Positions 24,309-32,455 of a DNA stretch of 44,464 bases are shown here, piece after piece. The translations under genes were made by a program, and so were the position numbers. The notes under the pieces were generated by a model that ran no database searches, was not told the DNA's origin, and was given only the letters and a program-made list of their open reading frames with translations. Position 1 is the first letter of the stretch. Each line of letters opens with the position of its first letter. Where the stretch lies: positions 1 through 44,464 of the forward strand of contig CALWGM010000027.1 of assembly GCA_944380065.1 (NCBI GenBank). The letters are read 5' to 3'. The DNA comes from an uncultured Lachnospiraceae bacterium. GTDB taxonomy: Bacteria; Bacillota; Clostridia; Lachnospirales; Lachnospiraceae.

Positions 24309-24340
24309 CCCGTGATTACTATATATTAAGGAAAAAGAAC

Positions 24341-27300
24341 ATGAATCAAATCAAAACACTCATTGACTTTTTACAGGAAAAGGCCGCATCCGACGGCAAC
24401 TGGGCTCTGTACCGCTTTGTGGATTTCGATGACAGCCGGGAGGAGTGGACGCTGGAGGACCACACCATCGGCGAACTGTACCGCAAAGCCCTGGAAATCG
24501 CCTATATGCTCCGCAAAAAGGGTCTGCGCCCGGGAGACCGCGCCGTGATCTTTTCCATGCAGGATTTCGGGACGGTTTACGCCGTATACGGCTGTATGAT
24601 GGCCGGCGTCGTATTTACCATCATCCCCCCTCCGCTGGATGAAGACAAGGTGGAGCGTTTCATCTCTGTCTTAAAGTCCTGCCATCCCAGAGCCCTGATC
24701 TCCAACTATGCCCTGGAACAGGGATCCGGCGTCAGTATCACCGGCCGCCTTCTGAAAGAGGCTTTCCGGGATACGATCCGTTTGAAACGTATCTATACCG
24801 ACAGGCTGCTGCCCTACCGCCGCACCGATGTGATCGCGCCGGCCAGAGCAAACCAGCTTGTCTATCTGCAATATACCTCCGGTTCCACCAGCGCCCCCAA
24901 GGGCGTCCGCGTGACCTGGAAGAACCTGATGAAAAACTTGGAGCAGTGCTTTCACTGCTATACATTCAAGGACGTCACGCTGGCCACCTGGGTTCCGTTT
25001 TTCCATAATCTGGGTCTGGTGGTGACCATCTGTATGCCGCTGCTGGCCACCGCTTCCCAGGGATATTTCCTGCAGACCCTCCGGTTCCTGGAGAATCCGA
25101 AGCTGTGGATCCGGCTGATCTCTGACTTTAAGATCACCATGACCGTGGGACCCGGCTCCGCCTACGACGCCTGCACCCGGATCTTCTCTGAGGAAGAGGC
25201 CGCGCAGTATTCCCTGTCGCAGGTCACTCATTTTATGAACGGTTCTGAGTTCATCAGCGCCAGAACTGTGGAGCGCTTTATCCGGATGTTCCACTGCCGG
25301 CCGGACGCCATGGCTCCCGGCTACGGCGTATCGGAGAATGTCTGCCTGGCCACCTTTGCCAGCCAGGACTACCGCACCTTAAAATTAGATTATGAAGCAT
25401 ATCAGAAAAACCGTGCGGTCATCGTAAAGGACGCCGAAAACGCCAAGGAGATCGTCAGCGTCGGCGCTCCGGTCAGGGATCTGACTGTGGTGATCGGCAA
25501 TCCGAAGACAAAAAAGGTTTACCCGGATCTCAGGATCGGCGAGATTTTCCTCTCCGGAGACAGCGTGGCGGACGGATACTGGGGCGGCCACCCGGAAAAC
25601 CGGAATTTTTATGTAAAATTAGAAGGCTACGACTGCAATTTCTATAAAACCGGCGACCTGGGATTCCTTTACCAGGGACACCTCTATATCACGGGCCGCA
25701 TCAAGGAAATGCTGATCGTAAACGGCCACAATGTGTACCCCGGCGATCTGCAGGTAACCATCAGCCGCCATGTTCCGGCGCTGGCCGGAAACGCGTATGG
25801 ATTCTTCGCCTGCACCACGGACACCAGAGAGCAGATTGTTGCCATCATCGAGGCGAAGCCCCACGAGGATTTTGTCCGCCGGACACAGCAGGTCAACAAA
25901 GCTGTTTCCGACCGCTTTGCCTTCTCCTTTTATGATGTGGTATTCGTCCCCCTGAATACAATTCCGCGGACGGATAACCGCAAGCTGCAGATGTTAAAGG
26001 CCCGCGCCCTGTATGAGGCAGGGAAGTTAGAGGTGCTTTACAGCAGCCGCGCCGACCAGATGGCTCATCCCGGCAAAAACCTCCTCTGTGAGACAACGGA
26101 TGATGCCCAGGGGCATCCGCAGGAGTGGACAGAGGACATTATTGACCGGGCAGATGAGATCTTCCTGCAGGTGCGCGCGGCTTTCCAGCGGGTGCTGAAG
26201 ATCGAACATTTTAACCTGAACGACTCGTTCCTGGCCCTCGGCGGGGATTCCCTGATGGGCTTTGAACTGATCAATAACATTGAAAAGAAATTCCATATCA
26301 AACTGGATCTGCGGGAACTGCTGCGTGACGCTTCCGTTATCGGCATCACAGAATACATTCATTCTGTCCTGTCCGGAAACAGGGGCACCGCCAAATCAGT
26401 CAACCTCTCCAACGAATGCCGCCTGGACGAGAGTATCCAGCTGACCGGTGAATACCGGAAAACGCCGGAACAGTGCCGGAAGATTTTCCTTACCGGGGCC
26501 ACCGGATTTCTGGGCGCCCAGCTGATCCGCTGCCTGCTGAAATACTATCCCCACGACGGCCTGGAGATCCACTGCCTGGTGCGGGCAGATTCCCTGCAGG
26601 CAGGCCGCGCCAGGATCAGGGAAAACCTGAAGCATTACCGCTGCTGGCAGGAGGATATGGCGCAGTACCTGTTCCCTGTCATCGGCGACCTGTCCTCCCC
26701 GAAGTTCGGGCTGTCCGATGAAAAATGGCAGGAGCTGTCCGAACGGATGGAGGTCGTTTACCACAACGGCGCAGTCCTGAATTTTGTATATCCTTACGAG
26801 TTCCTGCAGGCGACAAATGTGGGCGGTACTACGGAGACCCTGCGGCTGGCCTGCAGCGGACAGCCCAAATACTACCATTATGTTTCTTCCTACAGCGTGT
26901 ATGACACCCCTGCCAACCGCGGGAAGCACGTGATGGAAGACGATCCCCTGACCGGATGGCACGGCTTCACCCTGTCTTACTCCGAGACCAAATGGGTATC
27001 GGAGAAATTGGTGGGCATTGCCCGCCAGCGGGGCCTGAAGGCGGCCGTTTACCGGCCGGGCGACATCACCGGCGCCGCCAACGGCATCTGGGAAATGGAC
27101 GACATGGTAAGCCGGATCCTGGTCAGCACGATCCAGATGAAGGCGGTTCCCCATGCGAATTACACTTTCCACATGACCCCGGTGGACTTTGTCGCCGAAG
27201 CGCTGATTTTTATTTCCAGACAGGAGGAGGCCTTCGGCCACGCTTTCAACCTGGTGAACCCGAGACCCCAGACCTTAAAGCAGGTGATCGCCGCCATCAA

Positions 27301-27586
27301 AAACTGCGGTTACCCGGTACACCATATCCCGTTCCCGCTCTGGAAACGGCGGATCCGCAAATCCAGCGCCTCCGAAAATGCCATGGTGCTGCTGGAATGC
27401 CTCTTTGAGGTGGGTAATGACCGGAATCCCAATGTACTGCGTCATTTCACCGGCAAAGACCCGGTTTACGACATACGCAATACACGGCGGCTTTTAGAAT
27501 CCTCCGGCATCCGCTGCCCGGCTGTGGATCAGAAAATGATCGCCGCCTACCTGGAATACTTCAGGAAAAAAGGATACATTCACTAA
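24341..27586 (+). CDS. Fatty acyl-AMP ligase / acyl carrier / thioester reductase fusion
   Basis: The 1,081-residue protein has the order A-T-R, as in carboxylic acid reductases. Residues 1-590 resemble fatty acyl-AMP ligases: P-loop YTSGSTSAPKG (178-188), WVPFFHNLGL, GPGSAYDAC, YGVSEN, YKTGDLGF and GRIKEMLIVNGHNVYP. The carrier domain (about 600-680) has GGDSL with phosphopantetheine Ser637. The reductase domain (about 710-1,075) is an extended SDR with GATGFLG (719-725) and the catalytic pair Tyr880/Lys884 in YSETK. It should activate a fatty acid with ATP, load it on its own carrier and release it by NAD(P)H as aldehyde or alcohol. The ATG at 24341 (AAGGA upstream) is preferred. An in-frame GTG at 24302 would lie almost at the predicted transcript start. 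There is no condensation domain. Confidence 0.88.
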   Translation: MNQIKTLIDFLQEKAASDGNWALYRFVDFDDSREEWTLEDHTIGELYRKALEIAYMLRKKGLRPGDRAVIFSMQDFGTVYAVYGCMMAGVVFTIIPPPLDEDKVERFISVLKSCHPRALISNYALEQGSGVSITGRLLKEAFRDTIRLKRIYTDRLLPYRRTDVIAPARANQLVYLQYTSGSTSAPKGVRVTWKNLMKNLEQCFHCYTFKDVTLATWVPFFHNLGLVVTICMPLLATASQGYFLQTLRFLENPKLWIRLISDFKITMTVGPGSAYDACTRIFSEEEAAQYSLSQVTHFMNGSEFISARTVERFIRMFHCRPDAMAPGYGVSENVCLATFASQDYRTLKLDYEAYQKNRAVIVKDAENAKEIVSVGAPVRDLTVVIGNPKTKKVYPDLRIGEIFLSGDSVADGYWGGHPENRNFYVKLEGYDCNFYKTGDLGFLYQGHLYITGRIKEMLIVNGHNVYPGDLQVTISRHVPALAGNAYGFFACTTDTREQIVAIIEAKPHEDFVRRTQQVNKAVSDRFAFSFYDVVFVPLNTIPRTDNRKLQMLKARALYEAGKLEVLYSSRADQMAHPGKNLLCETTDDAQGHPQEWTEDIIDRADEIFLQVRAAFQRVLKIEHFNLNDSFLALGGDSLMGFELINNIEKKFHIKLDLRELLRDASVIGITEYIHSVLSGNRGTAKSVNLSNECRLDESIQLTGEYRKTPEQCRKIFLTGATGFLGAQLIRCLLKYYPHDGLEIHCLVRADSLQAGRARIRENLKHYRCWQEDMAQYLFPVIGDLSSPKFGLSDEKWQELSERMEVVYHNGAVLNFVYPYEFLQATNVGGTTETLRLACSGQPKYYHYVSSYSVYDTPANRGKHVMEDDPLTGWHGFTLSYSETKWVSEKLVGIARQRGLKAAVYRPGDITGAANGIWEMDDMVSRILVSTIQMKAVPHANYTFHMTPVDFVAEALIFISRQEEAFGHAFNLVNPRPQTLKQVIAAIKNCGYPVHHIPFPLWKRRIRKSSASENAMVLLECLFEVGNDRNPNVLRHFTGKDPVYDIRNTRRLLESSGIRCPAVDQKMIAAYLEYFRKKGYIH

Positions 27587-27601
27587 AATCAGGAGTACAT
27601 T

Positions 27602-28537
27602 ATGAAAATCGGAATTCCCCGTGCGCTGCTTTACTACCGTTACGGGGTTCTCTGGGAGACTTTCTTCCGGGAGCTCGGTATGGAAACGGTGTTAAGCCCG
27701 CACACCAATAAAAATCTTTTAGACGCGGGAAACTACTATGCGATTGATGAAAACTGCCTGTCCAGCAAGCTGTTCCTGGGGCACGTCTCTGCCCTGAAGG
27801 GCAAATGCGACTGTGTTTTCGTTCCCCGCGTCGCCAATTATGGAAAAGACGGCGTTCTCTGCACGCGGTTCGAGGCCATGTATGACATGTGCGTCAATAC
27901 CTTCCGCTCACAGGAGATCCGTTTTATCACCTGCAATGTTGATATTCAGCAGAGAAAACCGGAGGCGGGGGCTTATATCCGCCTGGGCATGGAGCTGGGC
28001 GCCTCCCGCCCGGCAGCGAAGGCAGCCTGGCAGAAAGCGAAGGCAGCCTGGCACGCAGACCAGGAACAGAAGCTCCGGGCGCAGGAAGCGGCCCTGGCCA
28101 CGGACAGGATCCGGGTTCTGGTGGTCGGCCACGCCTACAACCTCTACGATGAATACATCGGAAAGCCGATCCTGCGCGGGATCGAGCGGCTGGATGCCCT
28201 GCCGGTGTGCTCCGATGCCATCGACCTGGCCCAGGCACAGAAGGATTCCCTGCATATCTGCGGCAATGTGCCCTGGATCATGAGCCGTGAACTTTTGGGA
28301 GCCATTGATAAATACCACGACCAGATCGACGGCATCATCCTGCTGACTGCATTCCCCTGCGGCCCGGATTCCATGGTAAATGAGATGATCATCCGCCGCG
28401 TAAAGGACCGGCCGATCCTGAACCTGCTCTTAGACAGCCAGGACGGAAGCGCCGGCGTGGACACCCGCCTGGAAAGCTTTATCGATATTATCCGTTTCCG
28501 AAAGGAGGCGACTGCAAATGCCGGAAAAAGAGTATAA
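27602..28537 (+). CDS. 2-hydroxyacyl-CoA dehydratase-like protein, DUF2229 type
   Basis: The 311-residue protein starts MKIGIPRALLYYRYGVLWETFF and has GMETVLSP, ENCLSSKLFLGH and FVPRV, the pattern of DUF2229 / acyl-CoA dehydratase activase-related proteins. The second half (VLVVGHAYNLYDEYIG, LTAFPCGPDS, LDSQDGSAGVDTRLESF) resembles the C-terminal half of HgdB-type subunits. Cys52, Cys87 and Cys253 are placed where a [4Fe-4S] cluster could be bound, which is an inference. A charged Ala/Lys linker (about 137-165) contains a duplicated segment. AGGAG precedes the ATG, 15 nt after the ligase/reductase stop, and the 3' end overlaps the next gene by 20 nt. The reaction is unknown. Confidence 0.8.
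   Translation: MKIGIPRALLYYRYGVLWETFFRELGMETVLSPHTNKNLLDAGNYYAIDENCLSSKLFLGHVSALKGKCDCVFVPRVANYGKDGVLCTRFEAMYDMCVNTFRSQEIRFITCNVDIQQRKPEAGAYIRLGMELGASRPAAKAAWQKAKAAWHADQEQKLRAQEAALATDRIRVLVVGHAYNLYDEYIGKPILRGIERLDALPVCSDAIDLAQAQKDSLHICGNVPWIMSRELLGAIDKYHDQIDGIILLTAFPCGPDSMVNEMIIRRVKDRPILNLLLDSQDGSAGVDTRLESFIDIIRFRKEATANAGKRV
28016..28053 (+). repeat. 17-bp direct repeat, 21-bp period, in the linker of the DUF2229 gene
   Basis: GCGAAGGCAGCCTGGCA occurs at 28016-28032 and again at 28037-28053. It encodes two in-frame copies of an AKAAW-type heptapeptide in the helical linker between the two halves of the protein. It looks like a small recent duplication and does not disturb the frame. Confidence 0.85.
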
Positions 28538-29681
28538 GCTGTGCTATCCGCAGCTGGGCAACTATGACATTGCCATCCAATATTTTGTGACACACGGGCT
28601 TCACCTGAAATATATGAGCCCGCCCGCCATGACCAAACGAACCATTGAGTTAGGCGCCAAATACAGCCCGGATTTTGTCTGCGCACCCTTTAAGTGCCAC
28701 ATGGGAAATTACCTGGAGGCGCTGGAGCAGGGCGCCAATGTACTGATCCAGACCGGCGGCACCTGCCGCCTGGGATATTACGGCGAACTGCATGAACAGA
28801 TTTTAAAGGATATGGGGTATGATTTTGAGATTTTTAATCTGACCCTGTTCCGCTACCGGAACATTTTCGGGATGATCAGAGGCATGAAAAAATACGCCCC
28901 CCGGGCTACGCTGCTGCAGATAGCGGCTGCGGTTCCGGCTACCTTCCGAATGGTGCTGGCCATTGACAGGGTGGAGGACTACTACCGCCAGAATATGGGA
29001 TTCGAGACCAAAAAAGGTTCTTTCGACGCGGTATACAACCACTTCCTGGCGGGACTTAAAAGGGCGGAGGGTCTGCGGGAAGTCAGCCGCATTTTTAAAC
29101 AGACCATGGCCAACCTGAAGGCGATCCCCCTGGAAAAGCCAGATCGCCCCATACGGATCGGCGTGATCGGCGAATATTTCACCATTATGGATCCGTTTTC
29201 CAACCATGAGGTGGAAAAAAAGTTAGCTGAGATGGGCGCGGAGATCCACCGCTGGATGAATCTCTCCAACAGTTTACTGATCTGCCCGGAGAAATCCACC
29301 CTCAAAAAGCTCCGCCATTATATCCACTATGACCTGCACAAATTTCCGTCTTCCATCTGGGTAGACATTCAGAAAAAGCAGAGCTCCAGATATGTCACCT
29401 ACGACATGGGAAGTTCTGCCGTTTCCACGGTCACCCTGGCGGAATACTATGCCAAAAAAGGATTTGACGGCCTGGTGCACATCAAATCTTTCGGCTGCAC
29501 GCCTGAAATGGACTGCATTCCGGTACTGCACAACATCAGCGCGGATTACAGGATCCCCATCCTGTACCTGAGCTATGACACCCAGACCAGTGATACCGGT
29601 ATCGAGACGCGGCTGGAGGCTTTCTACGACATGCTCTCCATGAAACGCACTAAGACCCAGAAGCAGGAAGAAAAGAGGTAA
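28518..29681 (+). CDS. 2-hydroxyacyl-CoA dehydratase-like subunit
   Basis: The 387-residue protein matches the HgdB-like portion of CoA-activase family proteins. Visible features are PDFVCAPFKCHMGNYLEAL (Cys55, Cys60), QTGGTCRLGYYGELH (Cys83), a helical middle, IRIGVIGEYFTIMDPFSN, SFGCTPEMDC (Cys327, Cys333) and the terminal SYDTQTSDTGIETRLEAFYDML. The end is clearly related to that of the preceding gene (DTRLESFIDI), so the two are probably paralogous subunits of one complex. The conserved cysteines suggest a [4Fe-4S] cluster. AAAGGAGG sits 9 nt before the ATG inside the 3' end of the previous gene. In the family, electrons are received from an ATP-driven activase, which is the next gene. 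Confidence 0.82.
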   Translation: MPEKEYKLCYPQLGNYDIAIQYFVTHGLHLKYMSPPAMTKRTIELGAKYSPDFVCAPFKCHMGNYLEALEQGANVLIQTGGTCRLGYYGELHEQILKDMGYDFEIFNLTLFRYRNIFGMIRGMKKYAPRATLLQIAAAVPATFRMVLAIDRVEDYYRQNMGFETKKGSFDAVYNHFLAGLKRAEGLREVSRIFKQTMANLKAIPLEKPDRPIRIGVIGEYFTIMDPFSNHEVEKKLAEMGAEIHRWMNLSNSLLICPEKSTLKKLRHYIHYDLHKFPSSIWVDIQKKQSSRYVTYDMGSSAVSTVTLAEYYAKKGFDGLVHIKSFGCTPEMDCIPVLHNISADYRIPILYLSYDTQTSDTGIETRLEAFYDMLSMKRTKTQKQEEKR

Positions 29682-29686
29682 CCAAC

Positions 29687-30646
29687 TTGAAAAAAGCATA
29701 TATGGGAATCGATATCGGTTCCATCTCAACCAAAGGCGTCATTATCGACGAAGAGAAGAATATCCTGGCCAGCGTGTATCTCTGGACAGAGGGGAATCCC
29801 ATGGGGGCAGCCAAAAAAGTCATTGCCTCCCTGGGTGAACAGCTGAACCAGGAGGAATATCAGGTGATGGCGGCCGGGACCACCGGCAGCGCCCGCAAAT
29901 TGGTCGGAGCCATGTGCAACGCCAGCATCGTAAAAAATGAGATCACCGCCCATGCGGTAGGCACCACCACCCTGCATCCGGACGTCCGCACGATCCTGGA
30001 GATCGGCGGCCAGGATTCCAAGATCATCTGTGTGGAAAACGGCGTTGCCGTGGATTATGCCATGAATACCCTCTGCGCCGCCGGGACAGGTTCCTTCCTT
30101 TCCAGCCAGGCAAGACGTCTGGGAGTGGATGTGGAGGAATTCGGCAAAATCGCCTTAAGCAGCAGCAATCCCACGCCGATCGCCGCCCGCTGTACCGTAT
30201 TTGCGGAATCGGATCTGGTGCACAAGATCCAGATGGGTCATAAAAAAGAAGATATCATTGCCGGCCTCTGCCACGCCGTGGCCAACAATTATCTGAATAA
30301 CATCGGAAAAGGCAAAAAGATTGCCGCCCCGATCGTTTTCCAGGGCGGCGTCAGCAAGAATGAGGGCGTGGTGAAGGCGTTTGCCGATTCTCTGGGCGAA
30401 GAGATCATTGTGGACGAAAACGGACATCTCATGGGCTGCTACGGCGCCGCCATCCTGGCGCAGGGCTGCGGCGTGGAGCGTCCCTTCTCCTTTGACATTG
30501 CAGACATGGACTTCCTCACCCGCGAGGTGGTCTGCCCCAACTGCCCCAACCACTGCGAAATCATCTGCGTTTACCGGGAAGGGGAGCTGATCGACTCCTG
30601 GGGAAACCGCTGCGAGCGGGGCGAGGTACGCCAGGGGGACGTCTGA
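29687..30646 (+). CDS. Acyl-CoA dehydratase activase (BcrAD/BadFG/HgdC ATPase)
   Basis: The 319-residue protein is an actin-fold ATPase of the HgdC type: MGIDIGSISTKG (phosphate 1), EIGGQDSK (phosphate 2) and FQGGVSKNEG (adenosine). Cys130 (NTLCAAGTGSFL) and Cys169 (AARCTVFAESD) correspond to the pair that holds one [4Fe-4S] cluster between two monomers. It should inject low-potential electrons into the preceding dehydratase-like pair with ATP hydrolysis. A C-terminal extension of about 40 residues carries CPNCPNHCEIIC and NRCERGE, more cysteines than simple HgdC proteins. The start is a TTG, 8 nt after AGAGGT and 5 nt after the previous stop. The internal ATG at 29702 is too far from the site. 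Confidence 0.9.
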   Translation: MKKAYMGIDIGSISTKGVIIDEEKNILASVYLWTEGNPMGAAKKVIASLGEQLNQEEYQVMAAGTTGSARKLVGAMCNASIVKNEITAHAVGTTTLHPDVRTILEIGGQDSKIICVENGVAVDYAMNTLCAAGTGSFLSSQARRLGVDVEEFGKIALSSSNPTPIAARCTVFAESDLVHKIQMGHKKEDIIAGLCHAVANNYLNNIGKGKKIAAPIVFQGGVSKNEGVVKAFADSLGEEIIVDENGHLMGCYGAAILAQGCGVERPFSFDIADMDFLTREVVCPNCPNHCEIICVYREGELIDSWGNRCERGEVRQGDV

Positions 30647-30683
30647 AAACGCCTCCGCCATATATTTTCCCATGACAGACGCG

Positions 30684-30728
30684 CCGTTTTTGCCGCAGGC
30701 CGGAAAAACCGCCTGCGGCGAAAAACGG
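30684..30728 (+). terminator. Long hairpin after the activase gene
   Basis: CCGTTTTTGCCGCAGGC (30684-30700) pairs with the complementary arm at 30711-30728 over 17 pairs with one bulged G and a 10-nt loop. No U-tract follows on either strand, so it may protect the mRNA end or help pause before the terminator just downstream at 30739. Confidence 0.55.
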
Positions 30729-30731
30729 ACT

Positions 30732-30775
30732 AAAAAAAGGATCCGCGCAGTCTTTTCGGCTGTACGGATCCCTTT
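30732..30775. terminator. Bidirectional terminator between activase and DUF6465 genes
   Basis: GGATCCGCGCAG (30739-30750) pairs with CTGTACGGATCC (30760-30771) with one mismatch and a wobble. Seven A precede it and CTTTT follows. On the minus strand the run of seven T makes a strong terminator for the DUF6465 gene, and on the plus strand it ends the FAAL operon. Confidence 0.88.
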
Positions 30776-30821
30776 TCATATTCTTTTGCCTGATGCCGCT
30801 GATCACGCGTTCTGTGCGTGA

Positions 30822-31328
30822 TTAAAACTTCACACAGCCGGTGTACTGCTCATTGATCACATAGTAAGCAGCGTTATCCTCCGGCTTGATATACAGAGTG
30901 ATGGACTTCACAGATACGGTCTCCTCTGTAGCCGCGAACTGTGCCAGGGCTCTCTCGGTCAGCTCTTCCTCGCTGATCTCCTGGCCCATGTACTGAAGAA
31001 CCACGTTTTTCGTGGGCTTTCTGTTGTATTTGCGCTTGGGAGCAGCCTCAGCAGCTTCCTTTACCGCCTTCTTTGTCCTGGCAGCAGTCTTCTTTGCCGC
31101 AGTTTTCGTCTTCTCAGCCACATCCTTCGCCTGCTCTACAACCTTTTCTGCTGTATCTTTTGCAACTGCTGCAGCTGCCTCTGTGCTTTTCTTTGCAGCC
31201 TCTTTATTTGCTGCCTTCGCCCTGGTGTTTGCCTTTTTCGCTGCCGCTACCTTTTCTTCTGTCGTAACAGTCTCTTCGCTGATAATCGTAGAATCTACAG
31301 CAGCGCTGGTCGTTTTCTTTGTTGCCAT
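30822..31328 (-). CDS. Lys/Ala-rich protein with C-terminal DUF6465-like domain
   Basis: The 168-residue protein has two parts. Residues about 25-105 are a low-complexity Lys/Ala/Thr/Glu helix reminiscent of histone H1 tails (repeats of KKTAA and EKV). Residues about 108-168 form a compact domain (VVLQYMGQEISEEELTERA, VKSITLYIKPEDNAAYYVIN, then GCVKF) that I associate with DUF6465 of Lachnospiraceae. The function is unknown. The basic helix could bind nucleic acid or lie along the envelope. The ATG at 31328 follows GGAGG at 8 nt. A longer frame to 31349 includes that site. It has its own strong promoter and terminator and is divergent from the CoA-transferase genes. Confidence 0.75.
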   Translation of the reverse strand: MATKKTTSAAVDSTIISEETVTTEEKVAAAKKANTRAKAANKEAAKKSTEAAAAVAKDTAEKVVEQAKDVAEKTKTAAKKTAARTKKAVKEAAEAAPKRKYNRKPTKNVVLQYMGQEISEEELTERALAQFAATEETVSVKSITLYIKPEDNAAYYVINEQYTGCVKF

Positions 31329-31436
31329 GATAAGTTCCTCCTTTTCCAATCAAAATACTTATCTTGAACGTTCCGATTTTTCACTGCGGGTATCCTCAAT
31401 TTCCCTGTCATCATCCCGGCGCCTTCTCTTCCATGA

Positions 31437-31448
31437 GAAAACGTTTTC
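31437..31448. promoter_or_regulatory. 12-bp palindrome resembling a catabolite (cre) site
   Basis: GAAAACGTTTTC is a perfect palindrome and shares 12 of 14 bases with the symmetrical cre form TGAAAACGTTTTCA when flanks are included. It lies about 50 nt downstream of the predicted start of the DUF6465 transcript, where a bound CcpA-like protein would block elongation. It is about 250 nt from the CoA-transferase promoter. This is a candidate only. Confidence 0.4.
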
Positions 31449-31501
31449 CGTGAAACAATGCCAAAAACCCGCCTATTTCCTTGGTTTTTTCAACCTCATG
31501 C

Positions 31502-31530
31502 ATTGTACCGCAAGTATTATCTCTTGTCAA
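31502..31530 (-). promoter_or_regulatory. Strong sigma-A promoter for the DUF6465 gene
   Basis: On the minus strand TTGACA (31525-31530) and TACAAT (31502-31507) are separated by 17 nt. The transcript would start near 31495 and have a leader of about 165 nt. The rest of the 31329-31775 intergenic region shows no other gene. Confidence 0.8.
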
Positions 31531-31694
31531 CTTTTATTATTTTGATTTTCAAACTATTTTGCTAATTTCCAGTCAATTATTACATAACCCACAGGTAACC
31601 GTCTTCGGGACATGGTATATTTTTACGGATTCCCATATTTTTACCTGTTTTTTTTAACTTTTTGCACAAATTGGCTGGATTTTATCATTCAAGA

Positions 31695-31703
31695 TGCTAT
31701 AAT
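31695..31703 (+). promoter_or_regulatory. Extended -10 promoter of the CoA-transferase operon
   Basis: TGC-TATAAT (TATAAT at 31698-31703) gives an extended -10 element with a weak -35. Transcription would start near 31710, with a leader of about 65 nt before the ATG at 31776. Confidence 0.65.
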
Positions 31704-31775
31704 AGACATAGTTGTGGGAAATCATCTTTTTCCATATCTGCATATTATTACATCATTCATTTAGGAGGGAAAGAA

Positions 31776-32453
31776 ATGGCTAAGACAAAAGTTATTTCTG
31801 CAAAAGAAGCTGCCTCTCTGATCAAAGACGGCGATACCGTATTAATCGGCGGCTTCATGACAAACGGAACAGCAAAATCGATCTGTAATGAAGTAACTGC
31901 AAAAGACCTGACTGTTGTATGTAACGACGGTGGTTTTGAGAATGAAGGAACAGGCAGACTGCTTCACAATGGCTGCATCAAGAGACTGATCGCTACCCAT
32001 GTCGGCCTGAACAAAGAAGTTGCTGCAAAATTCAACGCAGGCGAGCTTGACTTAAAGCTTCAGCCTCAGGGTACTTTAGCAGAGCAGATCCGTGCAGGCG
32101 GAGCTGGCCTGGGCGGTTTCCTTACCCCCACCGGTATCGGTACGATCGTAGCTGACAGCAATTCACCGACAACCTTAGAGGGCAAACAGGTCATTGAGCT
32201 GGACGGCCAGGAATACCTTCTTGAGAAAGCGATCCGCGGCAACGTTGCGATCATCCAGGGTTATATCGCTGACGAATCCGGAAACGTTCGTTACAAAGGA
32301 TCTACACGTAACTTTAACGTTCCCATGGCATCCGCAGCGGACACTGTTATCGTTGAGGTTGAGAAGATCGTTCCCGCCGGAGAGATCGGCCCGGATTACG
32401 TTGAGACCCCTCATATCTTTGTTGATTACTTAGTATTAAAGGAGGAAGCATAA
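31776..32453 (+). CDS. CoA-transferase subunit A (3-oxoacid/acetate CoA-transferase family)
   Basis: The 225-residue subunit starts [32 protein letters not shown] and carries the family I CoA-transferase alpha pattern, including [16 protein letters not shown] and [15 protein letters not shown]. With subunit B it moves CoA between short-chain acids such as acetate, butyrate or acetoacetate. The exact acids cannot be read from the sequence. GGAGGG lies 6 nt before the ATG. The frame upstream to 31662 is not translated because it precedes the transcript start. Codon use is strongly biased towards GTA, GCT, CGT and AAA forms compared with neighbours, as in highly expressed genes. Confidence 0.9.
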   Translation: MAKTKVISAKEAASLIKDGDTVLIGGFMTNGTAKSICNEVTAKDLTVVCNDGGFENEGTGRLLHNGCIKRLIATHVGLNKEVAAKFNAGELDLKLQPQGTLAEQIRAGGAGLGGFLTPTGIGTIVADSNSPTTLEGKQVIELDGQEYLLEKAIRGNVAIIQGYIADESGNVRYKGSTRNFNVPMASAADTVIVEVEKIVPAGEIGPDYVETPHIFVDYLVLKEEA

Positions 32454-32455
32454 TA

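Noticed and set aside
24302-24340. Longer N-terminus of the acyl ligase from a GTG at 24302
   Set aside because: The predicted transcript starts near 24291 and would lack the ribosome binding site. The ATG at 24341 has AAGGA at normal spacing.
24341-27586. Interpretation as a peptide-aldehyde nonribosomal peptide synthetase
   Set aside because: There is no condensation domain, and the adenylation domain carries fatty acyl-AMP ligase motifs rather than amino-acid A-domain ones.
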